DNA of 64,000 nucleotides, taken from the NCBI RefSeq assembly GCF_020748465.1, contig NZ_JAHZMP010000008.1, positions 45,331 to 109,330 of the forward strand. The letters run 5' to 3'. Positions 1-8,576 of the stretch are shown one piece after another; the stretch's first letter is position 1; each line of letters opens with the position of its first letter. Both the position numbers and the translations under genes were made by a program. The stretch comes from Terrisporobacter mayombei (GTDB taxonomy: Bacteria > Bacillota > Clostridia > Peptostreptococcales > Peptostreptococcaceae). The notes beneath the pieces are model-generated. The model saw only the letters and a program-made list of their open reading frames with translations, ran no database searches and had not been told where the DNA came from.

Positions 1-9
1 AAAATTTAT

Positions 10-15
10 TATAAT
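10..15 (+). promoter_or_regulatory. Possible -10 box of the restriction-modification operon
   Basis: A perfect TATAAT lies at 10-15. The matching -35 would fall outside the window, so this is only half of a promoter. Transcription from here would run through the 9-bp repeat and into the methylase gene. Confidence 0.35.
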
Positions 16-45
16 GTAGAGGAGATAAAAAATATAACGGATTTT

Positions 46-81
46 ATAGGATATATAGGATATATAGGATATATAGGAGAG
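46..81 (+). repeat. 9-bp tandem repeat in front of the RM operon
   Basis: The unit ATAGGATAT occurs three times in perfect register (46-54, 55-63, 64-72). A fourth, altered copy (73-81) ends in the purine-rich ribosome binding site GGAGAGG of the downstream methylase gene. Each unit carries an AGGA core, so the array is a row of weak Shine-Dalgarno-like sites between the -10 box and the start codon. Copy number could vary by slippage and alter expression; that is inference. Confidence 0.85.
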
Positions 82-92
82 GATATACAATA

Positions 93-2030
93 ATGGCTAA
101 AAAAGAGGCTAAAACAGATTTATGGGTCTATAATATTTTAAAAGAAGCAGATATTGAATTAGAGCCACAAGGAAGTTCAATAGTTGAAGTTAATAATGCG
201 TTAAAAAGTGCTTCAAAGAATGGTACTGGAAAAGTTGGTTTTCCAGAATATGTAGGAGTAGTGAAAGATTTTTTAATTGTTATAGAAGATAAAGCTGATT
301 TATCAAAGCACATAAAATTAGATGATAGAGAGCTTATTAGTTGTGAACAAAGTGATATTAAGAATTATGCTGTTAATGGTGCAGTATTCTATGGTAGGCA
401 TTTAGTGAAGAATACTTCATATAAAAAGATAATTGCTTTTGGTATTTCGGGAAATGAAAAAAAGCATAAGATTAGTCCAGTTTATATTGATGAAACAGAA
501 TATTATAGAGAGTTACCAGATGTGGAATCATTTATATCATTTAACCAACGTAATATTGAAGAATATTATATAAGAGAAATTTTAAAAGAGGCTACAGACA
601 AAGAAAAAGAAACATCTGAAATTTTGAAAGATGCTTCAAAGTTACATGAAGATTTAAGAAATTACGGAAATCTTAAAGATATTGATAAACCATTAATTGT
701 ATCAGGAATTTTACTTGCATTAAGAGAGTCTGAATTTAAAAATTTCACAATCAATGATTTGACAGGAGATAGTATTAAAACTGATGGGCAAAAAATATAT
801 GATGCTATTTCATCTAATTTAATAAGGAGTAATGTTTCTCCAGATGTTAAAAAGGATAAAATACTTAGTCAGTTTTCAATAATTAAAGACACTAAGATAT
901 TAAATGAAATTAATGATAAGTTGGAAAAAACTCCATTAAGGCATTATACAGAGTTTTTATATGATAGGATTTATAAAACTATAAAGTATACAAAATCTTC
1001 AGAGGATTATTTAGGTAGATTCTATGGGGAATTCATGTCTTATTCTGGAGGAGATGGACAAACGTTAGGAATTGTTCTTACGCCAAAACATATAACAGAT
1101 TTATTTTGTGATTTAGTAGAAATAAAGGTTAATGATGTTGTTTTAGACCCTTGTTGTGGAACCGGGGGATTTCTTGTAGCGTCTATGCATCATATGTTAG
1201 AGAAAACAGATGATAAAATAGAAAGGAAAAATATTAAACAAAAACAACTTCATGGATTTGAATTACAGCCATATATGTTTACTATTGCAACTACAAATAT
1301 GATTTTGAGGGGAGACGGAAAAAGTAATCTAATTAATGATGATTTCTTAAAACAAAATCCAAGCAAATTACAATTAAAACAAGCTACAGTTGGTATGATG
1401 AATCCACCATATTCACAAGGTTCAAAAGAAAATAGTGATTTGTATGAGATATCATTTACTGAACATCTGCTTGATTCATTAACGGTAGGTGCGAGGGGAA
1501 TTGTTATAGTGCCTCAATCATCTATGACTGGAAAAACGAAAGAAGAACAAAGCATAAAAGAAAATATTTTAAAGAAACATACTTTAGAGGGAGTTATAAC
1601 TTTAAATAAGGATACTTTCTATGGGGTTGGAACAATGCCTTGTATAGCTATATTTACAGCTGGAGAGTCACATCCTAAAAATAAAGAGTGTAAGTTTATA
1701 GATTTTAAAGATGATGGATTTAAAGTTAGTCCTCATATAGGATTAATAGAAACAGAACAAGCAAAAGATAGAAAACAACATTTATTAGATGTTTGGTTCA
1801 ATAGAATTGAGTCAGAAACTAAGTTTTGTGTAAAAACTACAGTAGAGGCAACTGATGAATGGCTTCATAGTTTTTATTATTTTAATGATGAAATTCCAAC
1901 GGATGAAGAGTTTGATAAAACTATTGGTGATTATTTGTCTTTTGAGTTTTCTATGATAATGCAAAATAGAGGATATTTATTCAAAATTCCTGATAAGCGA
2001 AAGAAAGAGGATGAAAATGAAGTTGAGTGA
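93..2030 (+). CDS. Restriction-modification subunit: N-terminal nuclease fused to N6-adenine methylase (BcgI-A-like)
   Basis: 645 residues. The first ~170 residues look like a PD-(D/E)xK nuclease: P51-E52, D59 and the E65-D66-K67 triad at the end of a hydrophobic strand, as expected for a restriction active site. The C-terminal part is a type I-like gamma-class adenine methylase with motif I D352-P-C-C-G-T-G-G and motif IV N437-P-P-Y. This cleavage-plus-methylation layout and the length match the A subunit of two-gene type IIB enzymes such as BcgI, not a plain HsdM. The start at 93 follows GGAGAGG. It overlaps the specificity gene. No hsdR gene is visible, although the left edge is close. The recognition sequence cannot be read from the protein. 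Confidence 0.85.
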   Translation: MAKKEAKTDLWVYNILKEADIELEPQGSSIVEVNNALKSASKNGTGKVGFPEYVGVVKDFLIVIEDKADLSKHIKLDDRELISCEQSDIKNYAVNGAVFYGRHLVKNTSYKKIIAFGISGNEKKHKISPVYIDETEYYRELPDVESFISFNQRNIEEYYIREILKEATDKEKETSEILKDASKLHEDLRNYGNLKDIDKPLIVSGILLALRESEFKNFTINDLTGDSIKTDGQKIYDAISSNLIRSNVSPDVKKDKILSQFSIIKDTKILNEINDKLEKTPLRHYTEFLYDRIYKTIKYTKSSEDYLGRFYGEFMSYSGGDGQTLGIVLTPKHITDLFCDLVEIKVNDVVLDPCCGTGGFLVASMHHMLEKTDDKIERKNIKQKQLHGFELQPYMFTIATTNMILRGDGKSNLINDDFLKQNPSKLQLKQATVGMMNPPYSQGSKENSDLYEISFTEHLLDSLTVGARGIVIVPQSSMTGKTKEEQSIKENILKKHTLEGVITLNKDTFYGVGTMPCIAIFTAGESHPKNKECKFIDFKDDGFKVSPHIGLIETEQAKDRKQHLLDVWFNRIESETKFCVKTTVEATDEWLHSFYYFNDEIPTDEEFDKTIGDYLSFEFSMIMQNRGYLFKIPDKRKKEDENEVE

Positions 2031-3060
2031 TAGGGAATGGAAAAAGTTTAAGATATGTGATATTTTTAATATTGACTCAGGTAAAGATATTAATGAAGGT
2101 GAAATAATTGAAGGAAATATACCATATATTACAGCTACTTCCTTTGATAATGGAGTCAAACATTTTGTTTCAAATATAAATAAAACCCTTGAAAGAAATG
2201 TAATTTCTGTCAATCGTACTGGTTCGGTTGGTTATGCATTTTATCATAAATATGAAGCGTTGTATTCTAATAATTGTAGAAAACTTAAATTTAAAAAACA
2301 AGTTAATCAATTTGTTGCATTATTTTTGACTAATCAGATAATGCAACAGAAAATTAAGTATAATTATGGGTATATAATGGGTACTGAAAGGTTGAATAAA
2401 CAGTATATAACTTTGCCAGTTAATGAAAAAAATGAACCAGATTATGCTTTTATGGAAGATTATATTAAACAAAAATATGAAATTAGAGAGAAGAAATATA
2501 ATAAGTATGTAAAAGAATCAATTAAAGAATTAAAATGCAAGAAAATAATCCCTTTAAGTGAGAAAAAATGGGAGGGGTTTTCTATCGATGATTTATTCTA
2601 TATCAAATCAGGTAAAAGACTTACTAAAAAAAATATGATTGAAGGAAATATGCCATTTATAGGTTCTATTGACTCTAATAATGGTATAACTAACTTCATT
2701 TCTAATATAAACAACTCTTTAGATAGTAATGTTTTAGGTGTAAATTACAATGGAAGTGTTTGTGAAGTATTTTACCATCCGTATGAATGTATTTTTTCAG
2801 ATGATGTAAAACACATCTCCTTAAAAAATATTCAAGGTAATAAATATATTTATTTATTTTTCAAATCAATTATTTATAAACAAAAAATAAAATATACTTA
2901 CGGGTATAAATTTAATGAAAATAGAATGAAAAGACAGATAATAATGGTTCCTGTAAATGATAAAAATGAACCTGATTATGAATATATGGAACAATATATA
3001 AAGAATACTATGAAACAAAAATATAATAAATATATTAATATAAACCAAGAGACATGTTAA
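2017..3060 (+). CDS. Restriction-modification specificity (S) subunit, two target-recognition repeats
   Basis: 347 residues from the preferred ATG at 2017, which is 6 bases after AAAGAGG; the ATG at 2011 abuts that site and is less likely. The protein is an internal duplication. Residues ~5-150 and ~185-335 each begin with a W-x-x-F-x-I-x-D-x-F-x-I-x-S-G-K type block and each close with a V-N-x-K-N-E-P-D-Y motif, typical of HsdS/BcgI-B proteins with two DNA-recognition domains. The length fits the small S subunits of type IIB systems. The gene overlaps the methylase by 14 bases, so the two are translationally coupled. The two recognition halves differ, which predicts a bipartite asymmetric target. 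Confidence 0.85.
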   Translation: MKLSDREWKKFKICDIFNIDSGKDINEGEIIEGNIPYITATSFDNGVKHFVSNINKTLERNVISVNRTGSVGYAFYHKYEALYSNNCRKLKFKKQVNQFVALFLTNQIMQQKIKYNYGYIMGTERLNKQYITLPVNEKNEPDYAFMEDYIKQKYEIREKKYNKYVKESIKELKCKKIIPLSEKKWEGFSIDDLFYIKSGKRLTKKNMIEGNMPFIGSIDSNNGITNFISNINNSLDSNVLGVNYNGSVCEVFYHPYECIFSDDVKHISLKNIQGNKYIYLFFKSIIYKQKIKYTYGYKFNENRMKRQIIMVPVNDKNEPDYEYMEQYIKNTMKQKYNKYININQETC

Positions 3061-3072
3061 GGTCTCTTGGTT
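3043..3072 (+). terminator. Terminator hairpin of the RM operon
   Basis: An 11-bp perfect inverted repeat (AACCAAGAGAC, with its complement at 3062-3072) overlaps the last codons of the specificity gene. The T-run is about 15 bases downstream rather than adjacent, so termination may be weak. Confidence 0.5.
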
Positions 3073-3167
3073 ATACTTCTATATATATTTTTTTGCGAGT
3101 AGATTGTTGACGGTGAACCGTATCATAAGTAAGAAATAATAATTTAATAAATGAAATTAACTATATT

Positions 3168-3205
3168 AATACTCCATAACATTTTTAGTTAAGGAGTATT
3201 TTTTG
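3168..3205 (+). terminator. Terminator-like hairpin
   Basis: AATACTCC at 3168-3175 pairs with GGAGTATT at 3193-3200. An inner TAAC/GTTA extension follows across one A-A mismatch, and a T-rich tail comes directly after. It is a second stop behind the RM operon or the end of a lost gene or RNA. Confidence 0.6.
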
Positions 3206-3322
3206 TTAAAAATAACATCAAGATTAAGAAAAAAGACAAAACAATTATCTTATAGAAGAAGAGCTAAATAGAACCATATGAAACGTATGCAATATATAGT
3301 CAATCAGGCTATAAATGAATAA
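3206..3322 (+). pseudogene. Possible remnant of a degraded protein gene
   Basis: One reading frame is open from 3206 to 3322 apart from a single TAG at 3269-3271. It encodes a very basic stretch (Arg/Lys-rich, then N-H-M-K-R-M-Q and an N-Q-A-I-N-E end). There is no start codon or ribosome site. It could be the C-terminal remnant of a DNA-binding protein such as a transposase, or chance in AT-rich DNA. Confidence 0.2.
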
Positions 3323-3523
3323 AAATCACCGCCATTTTTTAGGTTTATTTACTTAATTGTGCTTGCTACAAAAGTATAATATAATAAGTAGATAGTTGTT
3401 AAATTTAATGATATTTTTTATTATTAAAAACTCAAAACTTATTAACATAATATTAAAGATATATAAGATAAAATATTAAAGATATTAAGTTAAATTGTAA
3501 ATAATATGTAAGGATGTGTTGAA

Positions 3524-4345
3524 ATGAATATGCAAAAATACGATAAAGATAATCCAAAACTAGTTAACTCTATGGTATGTGCTATAGATATATTAGGATT
3601 TTCACAAATGATATCAGATTCTTGTAGAGATAGATATGGAGATCAGTTATTAAAGGATATCAACTACCTTATAAATAAGAACAAGCAATGTGTAGTTCCT
3701 AATAAATATAGTCAAGGAAATATAAAGATATATACGGATAATATGATTATTGGATATCCTATAAAAGATGATGGAGAAGCTGAATTAAATGAAATACTAG
3801 ATAATGTATCAGAATATCAATTTAATCTGTCTCTAGAAGGCCTTTTTGTTAGAGGTGGTGTAAGTGTAGGTGATTTTTATATAAATGAGGACATTGTATT
3901 TGGACCAGCTCTTTTAGATGCTCATAATACAGAAAGTAAACTGGCATGTTATCCAAGAATTATACTAGATGATAAAACTGTAAAAAGGTTAAAAAAATAC
4001 ATAAATTATTATGATGTAGCACCGCAATATAATAAAATACTTATAGACAGTGATGGACAATGGTTTTTAAATTATTTAAATACTATATTTAAATATTATA
4101 GAGAGTGTAACAATGAATATGAATTTGAAAGAATACAACTAGAATTACTACTTAGACATAAGGTTAAAATTGAAGAAATGCTTGAGATTAATAAAAAGAA
4201 TATAAGAGTATGGGATAAATATGTTTGGACAGCAAATTATCACAATTATTTTTGTGACTTAAATTTCCCCAATGAAAAACAGTTAAAAATATCAAGAAAA
4301 AGTCTACTTTCATGGCCAAGCCAGGTTTTAAGTGATGATCTATAA
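3524..4345 (+). CDS. Orphan protein resembling a class III nucleotidyl cyclase catalytic domain
   Basis: 273 residues, single domain, no signal peptide or membrane segment. Residues 19-29 (A-I-D-I-L-G-F-S, with D22) resemble the first metal-binding strand of adenylate/guanylate cyclase domains. K68-I-Y-T-D72-N-M resembles the second metal site, and R110-G-G-V-S-V-G with the following F-G-P-A-L block resembles the R-x-G-(I/V)-x-x-G region that ends in P-R-I. The C-terminal ~100 residues are unrecognised. I cannot show that catalytic residues are complete. The gene stands alone behind the RM system, ATG 8 bases after AAGGATG, with no adjacent effector carrying a cyclic-nucleotide sensor. A defence role is inference from position. 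Confidence 0.6.
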   Translation: MNMQKYDKDNPKLVNSMVCAIDILGFSQMISDSCRDRYGDQLLKDINYLINKNKQCVVPNKYSQGNIKIYTDNMIIGYPIKDDGEAELNEILDNVSEYQFNLSLEGLFVRGGVSVGDFYINEDIVFGPALLDAHNTESKLACYPRIILDDKTVKRLKKYINYYDVAPQYNKILIDSDGQWFLNYLNTIFKYYRECNNEYEFERIQLELLLRHKVKIEEMLEINKKNIRVWDKYVWTANYHNYFCDLNFPNEKQLKISRKSLLSWPSQVLSDDL

Positions 4346-4426
4346 AATTATAAACTTTAATAATAAATATTTAAAAAGTAACCTCCTATGAAGGTGCAAC
4401 GAAGAACCGTATTACAAATAAAGGAT

Positions 4427-4470
4427 AAAATAACCGTACTAATACTGATTAGGTACGGTTATTTTATATT
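4427..4470 (+). terminator. Strong terminator after the cyclase-like gene
   Basis: AAAATAACCGTAC (4427-4439) pairs perfectly with GTACGGTTATTTT (4453-4465), with a short T-rich tail. It separates the accessory gene from the malic enzyme operon. Confidence 0.75.
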
Positions 4471-4601
4471 ATGTTAATAAAATATCAAAGTATCCTTTAT
4501 GACCAAAATTTATTTTAAATTTTCATAATATTTTAATGTATTAAACTTACTGATATTATTAAGCCATAGTAAATAATTATTAAAGAGGAAGGGTGACATA
4601 A

Positions 4602-5780
4602 ATGAACTATTTTGAAGAGAGTTTAAAACTACATGAGGGAAAAGTTGGAAAGATTGAATTAATAAGTAAGGTAAAAGTTGAAACAAGGGATGATTTAAGC
4701 TTAGCTTATACACCGGGAGTTGCAGAGCCTTGTAGAAAAATTCATGAAAATGAGGAAAACGTATACAAATATACTTCGAAAGGAAACTTAGTTGCTGTAG
4801 TAACAGACGGTTCAGCAGTTCTTGGATTAGGAGATATAGGGCCAAAGGCAGGACTTCCTGTTATGGAAGGTAAGGCAATATTATTTAAAGAGTTTGCAGG
4901 GGTAGACGCATTCCCAATTTGTTTAGATACAAAGGATGTAGATGAAATAGTAAAAACTGTTAAGCTTATAGCGCCTGGATTTGGAGGAATCAATTTAGAA
5001 GATATTGGAGCACCAAGATGTTTTGAAGTTGAAGAAAGATTAAAGAAAGAACTTGATATACCAGTGTTTCATGATGACCAACATGGGACTGCAATAGTTG
5101 TTTTAGCTGGACTTATAAATGCTTTAAAGGTAGTTGGAAAGAATATAGAGGATATCAAGGTAGTAGTAAATGGTGCTGGAGCAGCGGGAACTGCGATAAC
5201 AAAATTATTATTATCTTCTGGAGTTAAGAATTTAATTGCTTGTGATAGGGTAGGTATTCTTTACAGAGGTATGAAAAACGTCGACAAAGCTAAGGTTGAA
5301 TTAGCAAATATCACTAATCCAGATAATATTCAAGGAAATTTAGCTGATGCATTAGTAGGAGCTGATGTATTTATCGGGGTGTCTGCTCCAGGGATTGTAT
5401 CAAAGGATATGGTAAAATCTATGAATAAAGATTCAATATTCTTTGCAATGGCAAATCCAACTCCAGAAATTATGCCAGATGAAGCAAAAGAAGCAGGTGC
5501 AAGAGTAATAGGAACAGGTCGTTCAGATTTTCCAAATCAAGTTAACAACGTGTTAGCTTTCCCAGGAATATTTAGAGGTGCTCTAGATGTTAGGGCAAAA
5601 GAAATAAATGAGGAAATGAAAATAGCTGCAGCTTATGCTATAGCTTCTATGATAAAAGAGGAAGATTTAAATGAAGATAATGTAATTCCATATGCATTAG
5701 ATAGAACTGTTGCAGAGAACGTAGCTGAAGCAATAAAAAAAGCGGCGATAGAAAGCGGCGCAGCAAGAAATCAAGAATAG
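4602..5780 (+). CDS. NAD(P)-dependent malic enzyme (malate to pyruvate + CO2)
   Basis: 392 residues, the usual length of the short bacterial malic enzymes. Visible motifs are Y-T-P-G-V-A-E-P-C near residue 35, the G-D-I-G-P-K-A-G-L-P-V-M-E-G-K block near 75-90, F-H-D-D-Q-H-G-T near 150 for metal and substrate binding, and the dinucleotide-binding G-A-G-A-A-G near 190. It oxidatively decarboxylates malate in the cytosol. The start follows GAGGAAGGG. The next gene, a permease, lies 12 bases downstream, and a dicarboxylate-type sensor pair follows, so the set reads as an uptake-and-use module for malate or a similar acid. NAD versus NADP preference was not judged. Confidence 0.93.
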   Translation: MNYFEESLKLHEGKVGKIELISKVKVETRDDLSLAYTPGVAEPCRKIHENEENVYKYTSKGNLVAVVTDGSAVLGLGDIGPKAGLPVMEGKAILFKEFAGVDAFPICLDTKDVDEIVKTVKLIAPGFGGINLEDIGAPRCFEVEERLKKELDIPVFHDDQHGTAIVVLAGLINALKVVGKNIEDIKVVVNGAGAAGTAITKLLLSSGVKNLIACDRVGILYRGMKNVDKAKVELANITNPDNIQGNLADALVGADVFIGVSAPGIVSKDMVKSMNKDSIFFAMANPTPEIMPDEAKEAGARVIGTGRSDFPNQVNNVLAFPGIFRGALDVRAKEINEEMKIAAAYAIASMIKEEDLNEDNVIPYALDRTVAENVAEAIKKAAIESGAARNQE

Positions 5781-5792
5781 GAGGGAATCAAT

Positions 5793-6764
5793 ATGCAAAT
5801 CCCAATTAAGAAAACGATTGATAAAATCCCAGGTGGTATGATGGTTGTTCCACTTTTTCTAGGGGTATTAGTTAATACATTTTTACCACAATTTTTAAAA
5901 ATTGGTGGTTTTACAACGGCATTATTTGGACCAAAAGCATCATCAACAATTTTAGCTTGTTTTATGTTTTTAATTGGTTCACAAATTAACTTCAAATTAG
6001 CCCCAAAGGCATTAAAAAAAGGCGCAATATTAATAACAGGAAAGTTTATAGTAGGTGCGGGAATTGGTATACTTGTAGGAAAAGTTTTTGGTCCTGCTGG
6101 GGTATTAGGTTTATCACCATTAGCGATTCTTGCAGCATTAACAAATTGTAATGGTGGATTATATGCATCTCTTGCTTCACAGTATGGTGATGAAACTGAT
6201 GTGGGTGCTTATGCTATATTATCTTTAAAAGATGGTCCATTCTTTACATTAGTTGCATTAGGTGCATCAGGACTTGCTCAAGTTCCTATTTCGGCACTTG
6301 TAGCAGTAATGATTCCAATAGTAATAGGAATGGTTTTAGGAAATCTTGATTCTGATATGAGAGCTTTCCTTGGAAGCAGTAAATTATTATTAATACCATT
6401 CTTTTCGTTCCCATTAGGTGCAGGAATGGATCTTACAACTATTGTACAAGCTGGGATTCCTGGTATAATATTAGGAGTAATAGCTTCTTTAACTGGAATA
6501 GGGGCCTATATATTATTGAAATTATTTAAAGAAGAGCCTATAATTGGTTTAGCGACAGGATCAACAGCAGGAAATGCTGTAGCGACTCCAGCTGCTGTTG
6601 CAGCAATAGATCCAACAGTGGCTTCTATAGCAGCAGTAGCTACTGCACAAGTTGCAGCATCATGTGTAGTATCTGCTATCGTTTGTCCATTTATTGTATC
6701 TTATACATTTAAAGTTCTTAGAAATAATAAAATGAAAAAGTTAGATAATGAAGCTGCCTCATGA
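5793..6764 (+). CDS. KdgT-family permease, probable organic-acid transporter
   Basis: 323 residues, about ten hydrophobic segments, full length compared with 2-keto-3-deoxygluconate permeases. The N-terminal I-P-G-G-M-M-V-V-P block, the N-C-N-G-G-L-Y segment near 120 and the alanine-rich G-S-T-A-G-N-A-V-A-T-P block near 265 are family hallmarks. The family name implies keto-deoxygluconate uptake, but no Entner-Doudoroff or uronate gene is nearby. The partner is malic enzyme 12 bases upstream and the regulator is a CitA/DcuS-like pair. Malate or another C4/keto acid is therefore the better guess for substrate, as inference only. It has a strong ribosome site, GGAGGG. Confidence 0.8.
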   Translation: MQIPIKKTIDKIPGGMMVVPLFLGVLVNTFLPQFLKIGGFTTALFGPKASSTILACFMFLIGSQINFKLAPKALKKGAILITGKFIVGAGIGILVGKVFGPAGVLGLSPLAILAALTNCNGGLYASLASQYGDETDVGAYAILSLKDGPFFTLVALGASGLAQVPISALVAVMIPIVIGMVLGNLDSDMRAFLGSSKLLLIPFFSFPLGAGMDLTTIVQAGIPGIILGVIASLTGIGAYILLKLFKEEPIIGLATGSTAGNAVATPAAVAAIDPTVASIAAVATAQVAASCVVSAIVCPFIVSYTFKVLRNNKMKKLDNEAAS

Positions 6765-6976
6765 TAAAAGGTTAAATAAATATATTAAAGAAATGTTAAA
6801 CCAAACACGGAAAAAATGGAAGACAATAATGAAAGAAGTGCTATATAATAGGATTGAAATATATATTCCTATATTAATCCTTCTATCTGCATTTATAGTC
6901 TTTTATGATTCCGTGTTTTTTAAGTTTTTTATTTATAAAACTTAGATTTGCACATATTAAAGTTGAGGTGATGAAT

Positions 6977-8575
6977 ATGAAAAAAAAGATGAAGCTGCAA
7001 ACAAAGCTTACTATATTGATTATTATAGTAGTGTTTATTTCTATATGTATAATCACTTTTTTTGTTGCCTCATGGATGACTAGAAATATTGAAAGCACAG
7101 CAAAAACTAATGTTATGAATGTAGCTGATATGGTGGCAAATTCTAGAGAAGTAATAGATGCACTTGAGGAGAAGGATCCTAAGAAAGAAATTGGACCTTA
7201 TATTGATAAGCAGCTAAAAAATCTAGATGAAATTGAGTATATAATAGTAGTGGACAATGATGGAGTTAGATATTCTCATCCTAATTCACAGATGATAGGT
7301 CAAAAGTTTGTGGGTGGAGATGAAGGTAGAGTAGTTAAAGAAGGAGATGCATACATTTCTGAGGCTATTGGAACATTGGGAAAATCATTAAGAGCTTTTA
7401 CTCCGATATATAATACAGAAAATGAGAGAGAGATAGGCTTTGTTTGTGTAGGCACACTTATAAAAAGCATTGAAGAAGCTGAGAATATGGCTATATTATA
7501 TATAATATTAATTTCTTTTGCTAGTTTGACAGTAGGTATAGTAGGAGCGTTTATATTAGCCAATAATATAAAGAATACTTTATTAGGACTTGAGCCTGAT
7601 GAAATAACAAGACTTTATAATGAAAAAATGGTAATAATTGATTCAATTTATGAGGGATTAATAGCTATTGATAATAAAGGAAAGGTTACTCTTATAAATG
7701 ATTCAGCACTAAATATATTACACTATGAAAACAGTATTGATAAAAAAGAGATTATAGGTAGAGATATAGAAGATGTTTTTCCAACAACGCATTTGACTGC
7801 AGTATTGGAAACAGGAAATTGTGAATTTGAAAGAGATCAGAGGATAAATAATACTGTAATAATGACAAATAGAATCCCTATAAATGATAGAGGAAAGATT
7901 GTAGGGGCTATTGCTACATTTAGAGACAAAACAGAGGTGACAAGGCTAGCAGAAGAGCTTACTGGGGCAAAAAAGATGGCATGGTCATTGAGAGCTCAAA
8001 ACCATGAATTTATGAACAAACTTCATACTATTGCTGGGTTAATACAGCTTGAGGAGTATGATGAAGCGCTACAATTTATATCGAATGTGGCTAAAAACAG
8101 AAACAAAATAAATAGTATTTTGACAAAAAAAATAAAAGACCCGTCTTTATCGGCAATACTGTTTTCAAAATATAACAAGGCTGAAGAGAATCGAGTTAAG
8201 TTTAAAATAGATGAAGAATCTAATATTACGAAGTTGCCTCAATATATGACTTCAGAGGAGATTGTATCAATACTAGGTAACTTAATTGAAAATTCTTTAG
8301 ATGCAGTTAGTAATGATGGAGATGGAGAGATTTATATAAAAATAGTACAACAGAAGGATTTCCTTAAAATAAAAGTTAAAGATAATGGTCATGGTATTAA
8401 AGAGGAATATAGGGATAAAATTTATGAGCAAGGATTTACTACTAAAGAAGGTCAAAGGGGTCATGGCATGTATATTGTAAAAGAAATAATAGATGATGCT
8501 AATGGAGAAATTGAACTTAAGGTAGATAAAGGTGTTATTTGGGATATTACTATACCTATGGTAAGGAGTGAATAG
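6977..8575 (+). CDS. Sensor histidine kinase, CitA/DcuS/MalK family
   Basis: 532 residues from ATG 6977, chosen because GAGGTGA sits 5 bases upstream; longer starts add an unlikely tail. Layout: membrane helix ~10-35, an extracytoplasmic PAS-like sensor (~36-170, with the S-H-P-N block usual for carboxylate sensors), a second helix ~175-200, a cytoplasmic PAS domain (~205-325), the phospho-acceptor H343 in N-H-E-F-M-N-K-L-H, and a C-terminal ATPase with E-N-S-L-D-A, D-N-G-H-G-I and G-H-G-M. This family senses citrate, malate or fumarate outside the cell. It probably controls the malic enzyme and permease genes just upstream. It overlaps nothing but runs directly into its response regulator. 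Confidence 0.92.
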   Translation: MKKKMKLQTKLTILIIIVVFISICIITFFVASWMTRNIESTAKTNVMNVADMVANSREVIDALEEKDPKKEIGPYIDKQLKNLDEIEYIIVVDNDGVRYSHPNSQMIGQKFVGGDEGRVVKEGDAYISEAIGTLGKSLRAFTPIYNTENEREIGFVCVGTLIKSIEEAENMAILYIILISFASLTVGIVGAFILANNIKNTLLGLEPDEITRLYNEKMVIIDSIYEGLIAIDNKGKVTLINDSALNILHYENSIDKKEIIGRDIEDVFPTTHLTAVLETGNCEFERDQRINNTVIMTNRIPINDRGKIVGAIATFRDKTEVTRLAEELTGAKKMAWSLRAQNHEFMNKLHTIAGLIQLEEYDEALQFISNVAKNRNKINSILTKKIKDPSLSAILFSKYNKAEENRVKFKIDEESNITKLPQYMTSEEIVSILGNLIENSLDAVSNDGDGEIYIKIVQQKDFLKIKVKDNGHGIKEEYRDKIYEQGFTTKEGQRGHGMYIVKEIIDDANGEIELKVDKGVIWDITIPMVRSE

Positions 8576-8576
8576 T

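Larger units (their letters stand above)
3073..3523. other. 451-bp gene-free stretch with a terminator and degraded sequence
   Basis: No intact gene is seen. It holds the motif GAACCGTATCATAAGTAAG near 3115, which resembles one at 4404; a hairpin with a T-run at 3168-3205; a stop-interrupted basic reading frame at 3206-3322; and a TATAAT at 3375-3380 that may serve the cyclase-like gene. The mix looks like the scar of an old insertion or deletion. Confidence 0.5.

Noticed and set aside
6803..6919. AAACACGGA with its complement about 100 bases later as a terminator
   Set aside because: The loop is about 98 bases long and no tight hairpin forms; chance pairing is likely.
6793..6945. Short open frame with one hydrophobic stretch after the KdgT-family gene
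   Set aside because: No ribosome site before any start, the longer version begins inside the permease gene, and the promoter region of the kinase must lie here.
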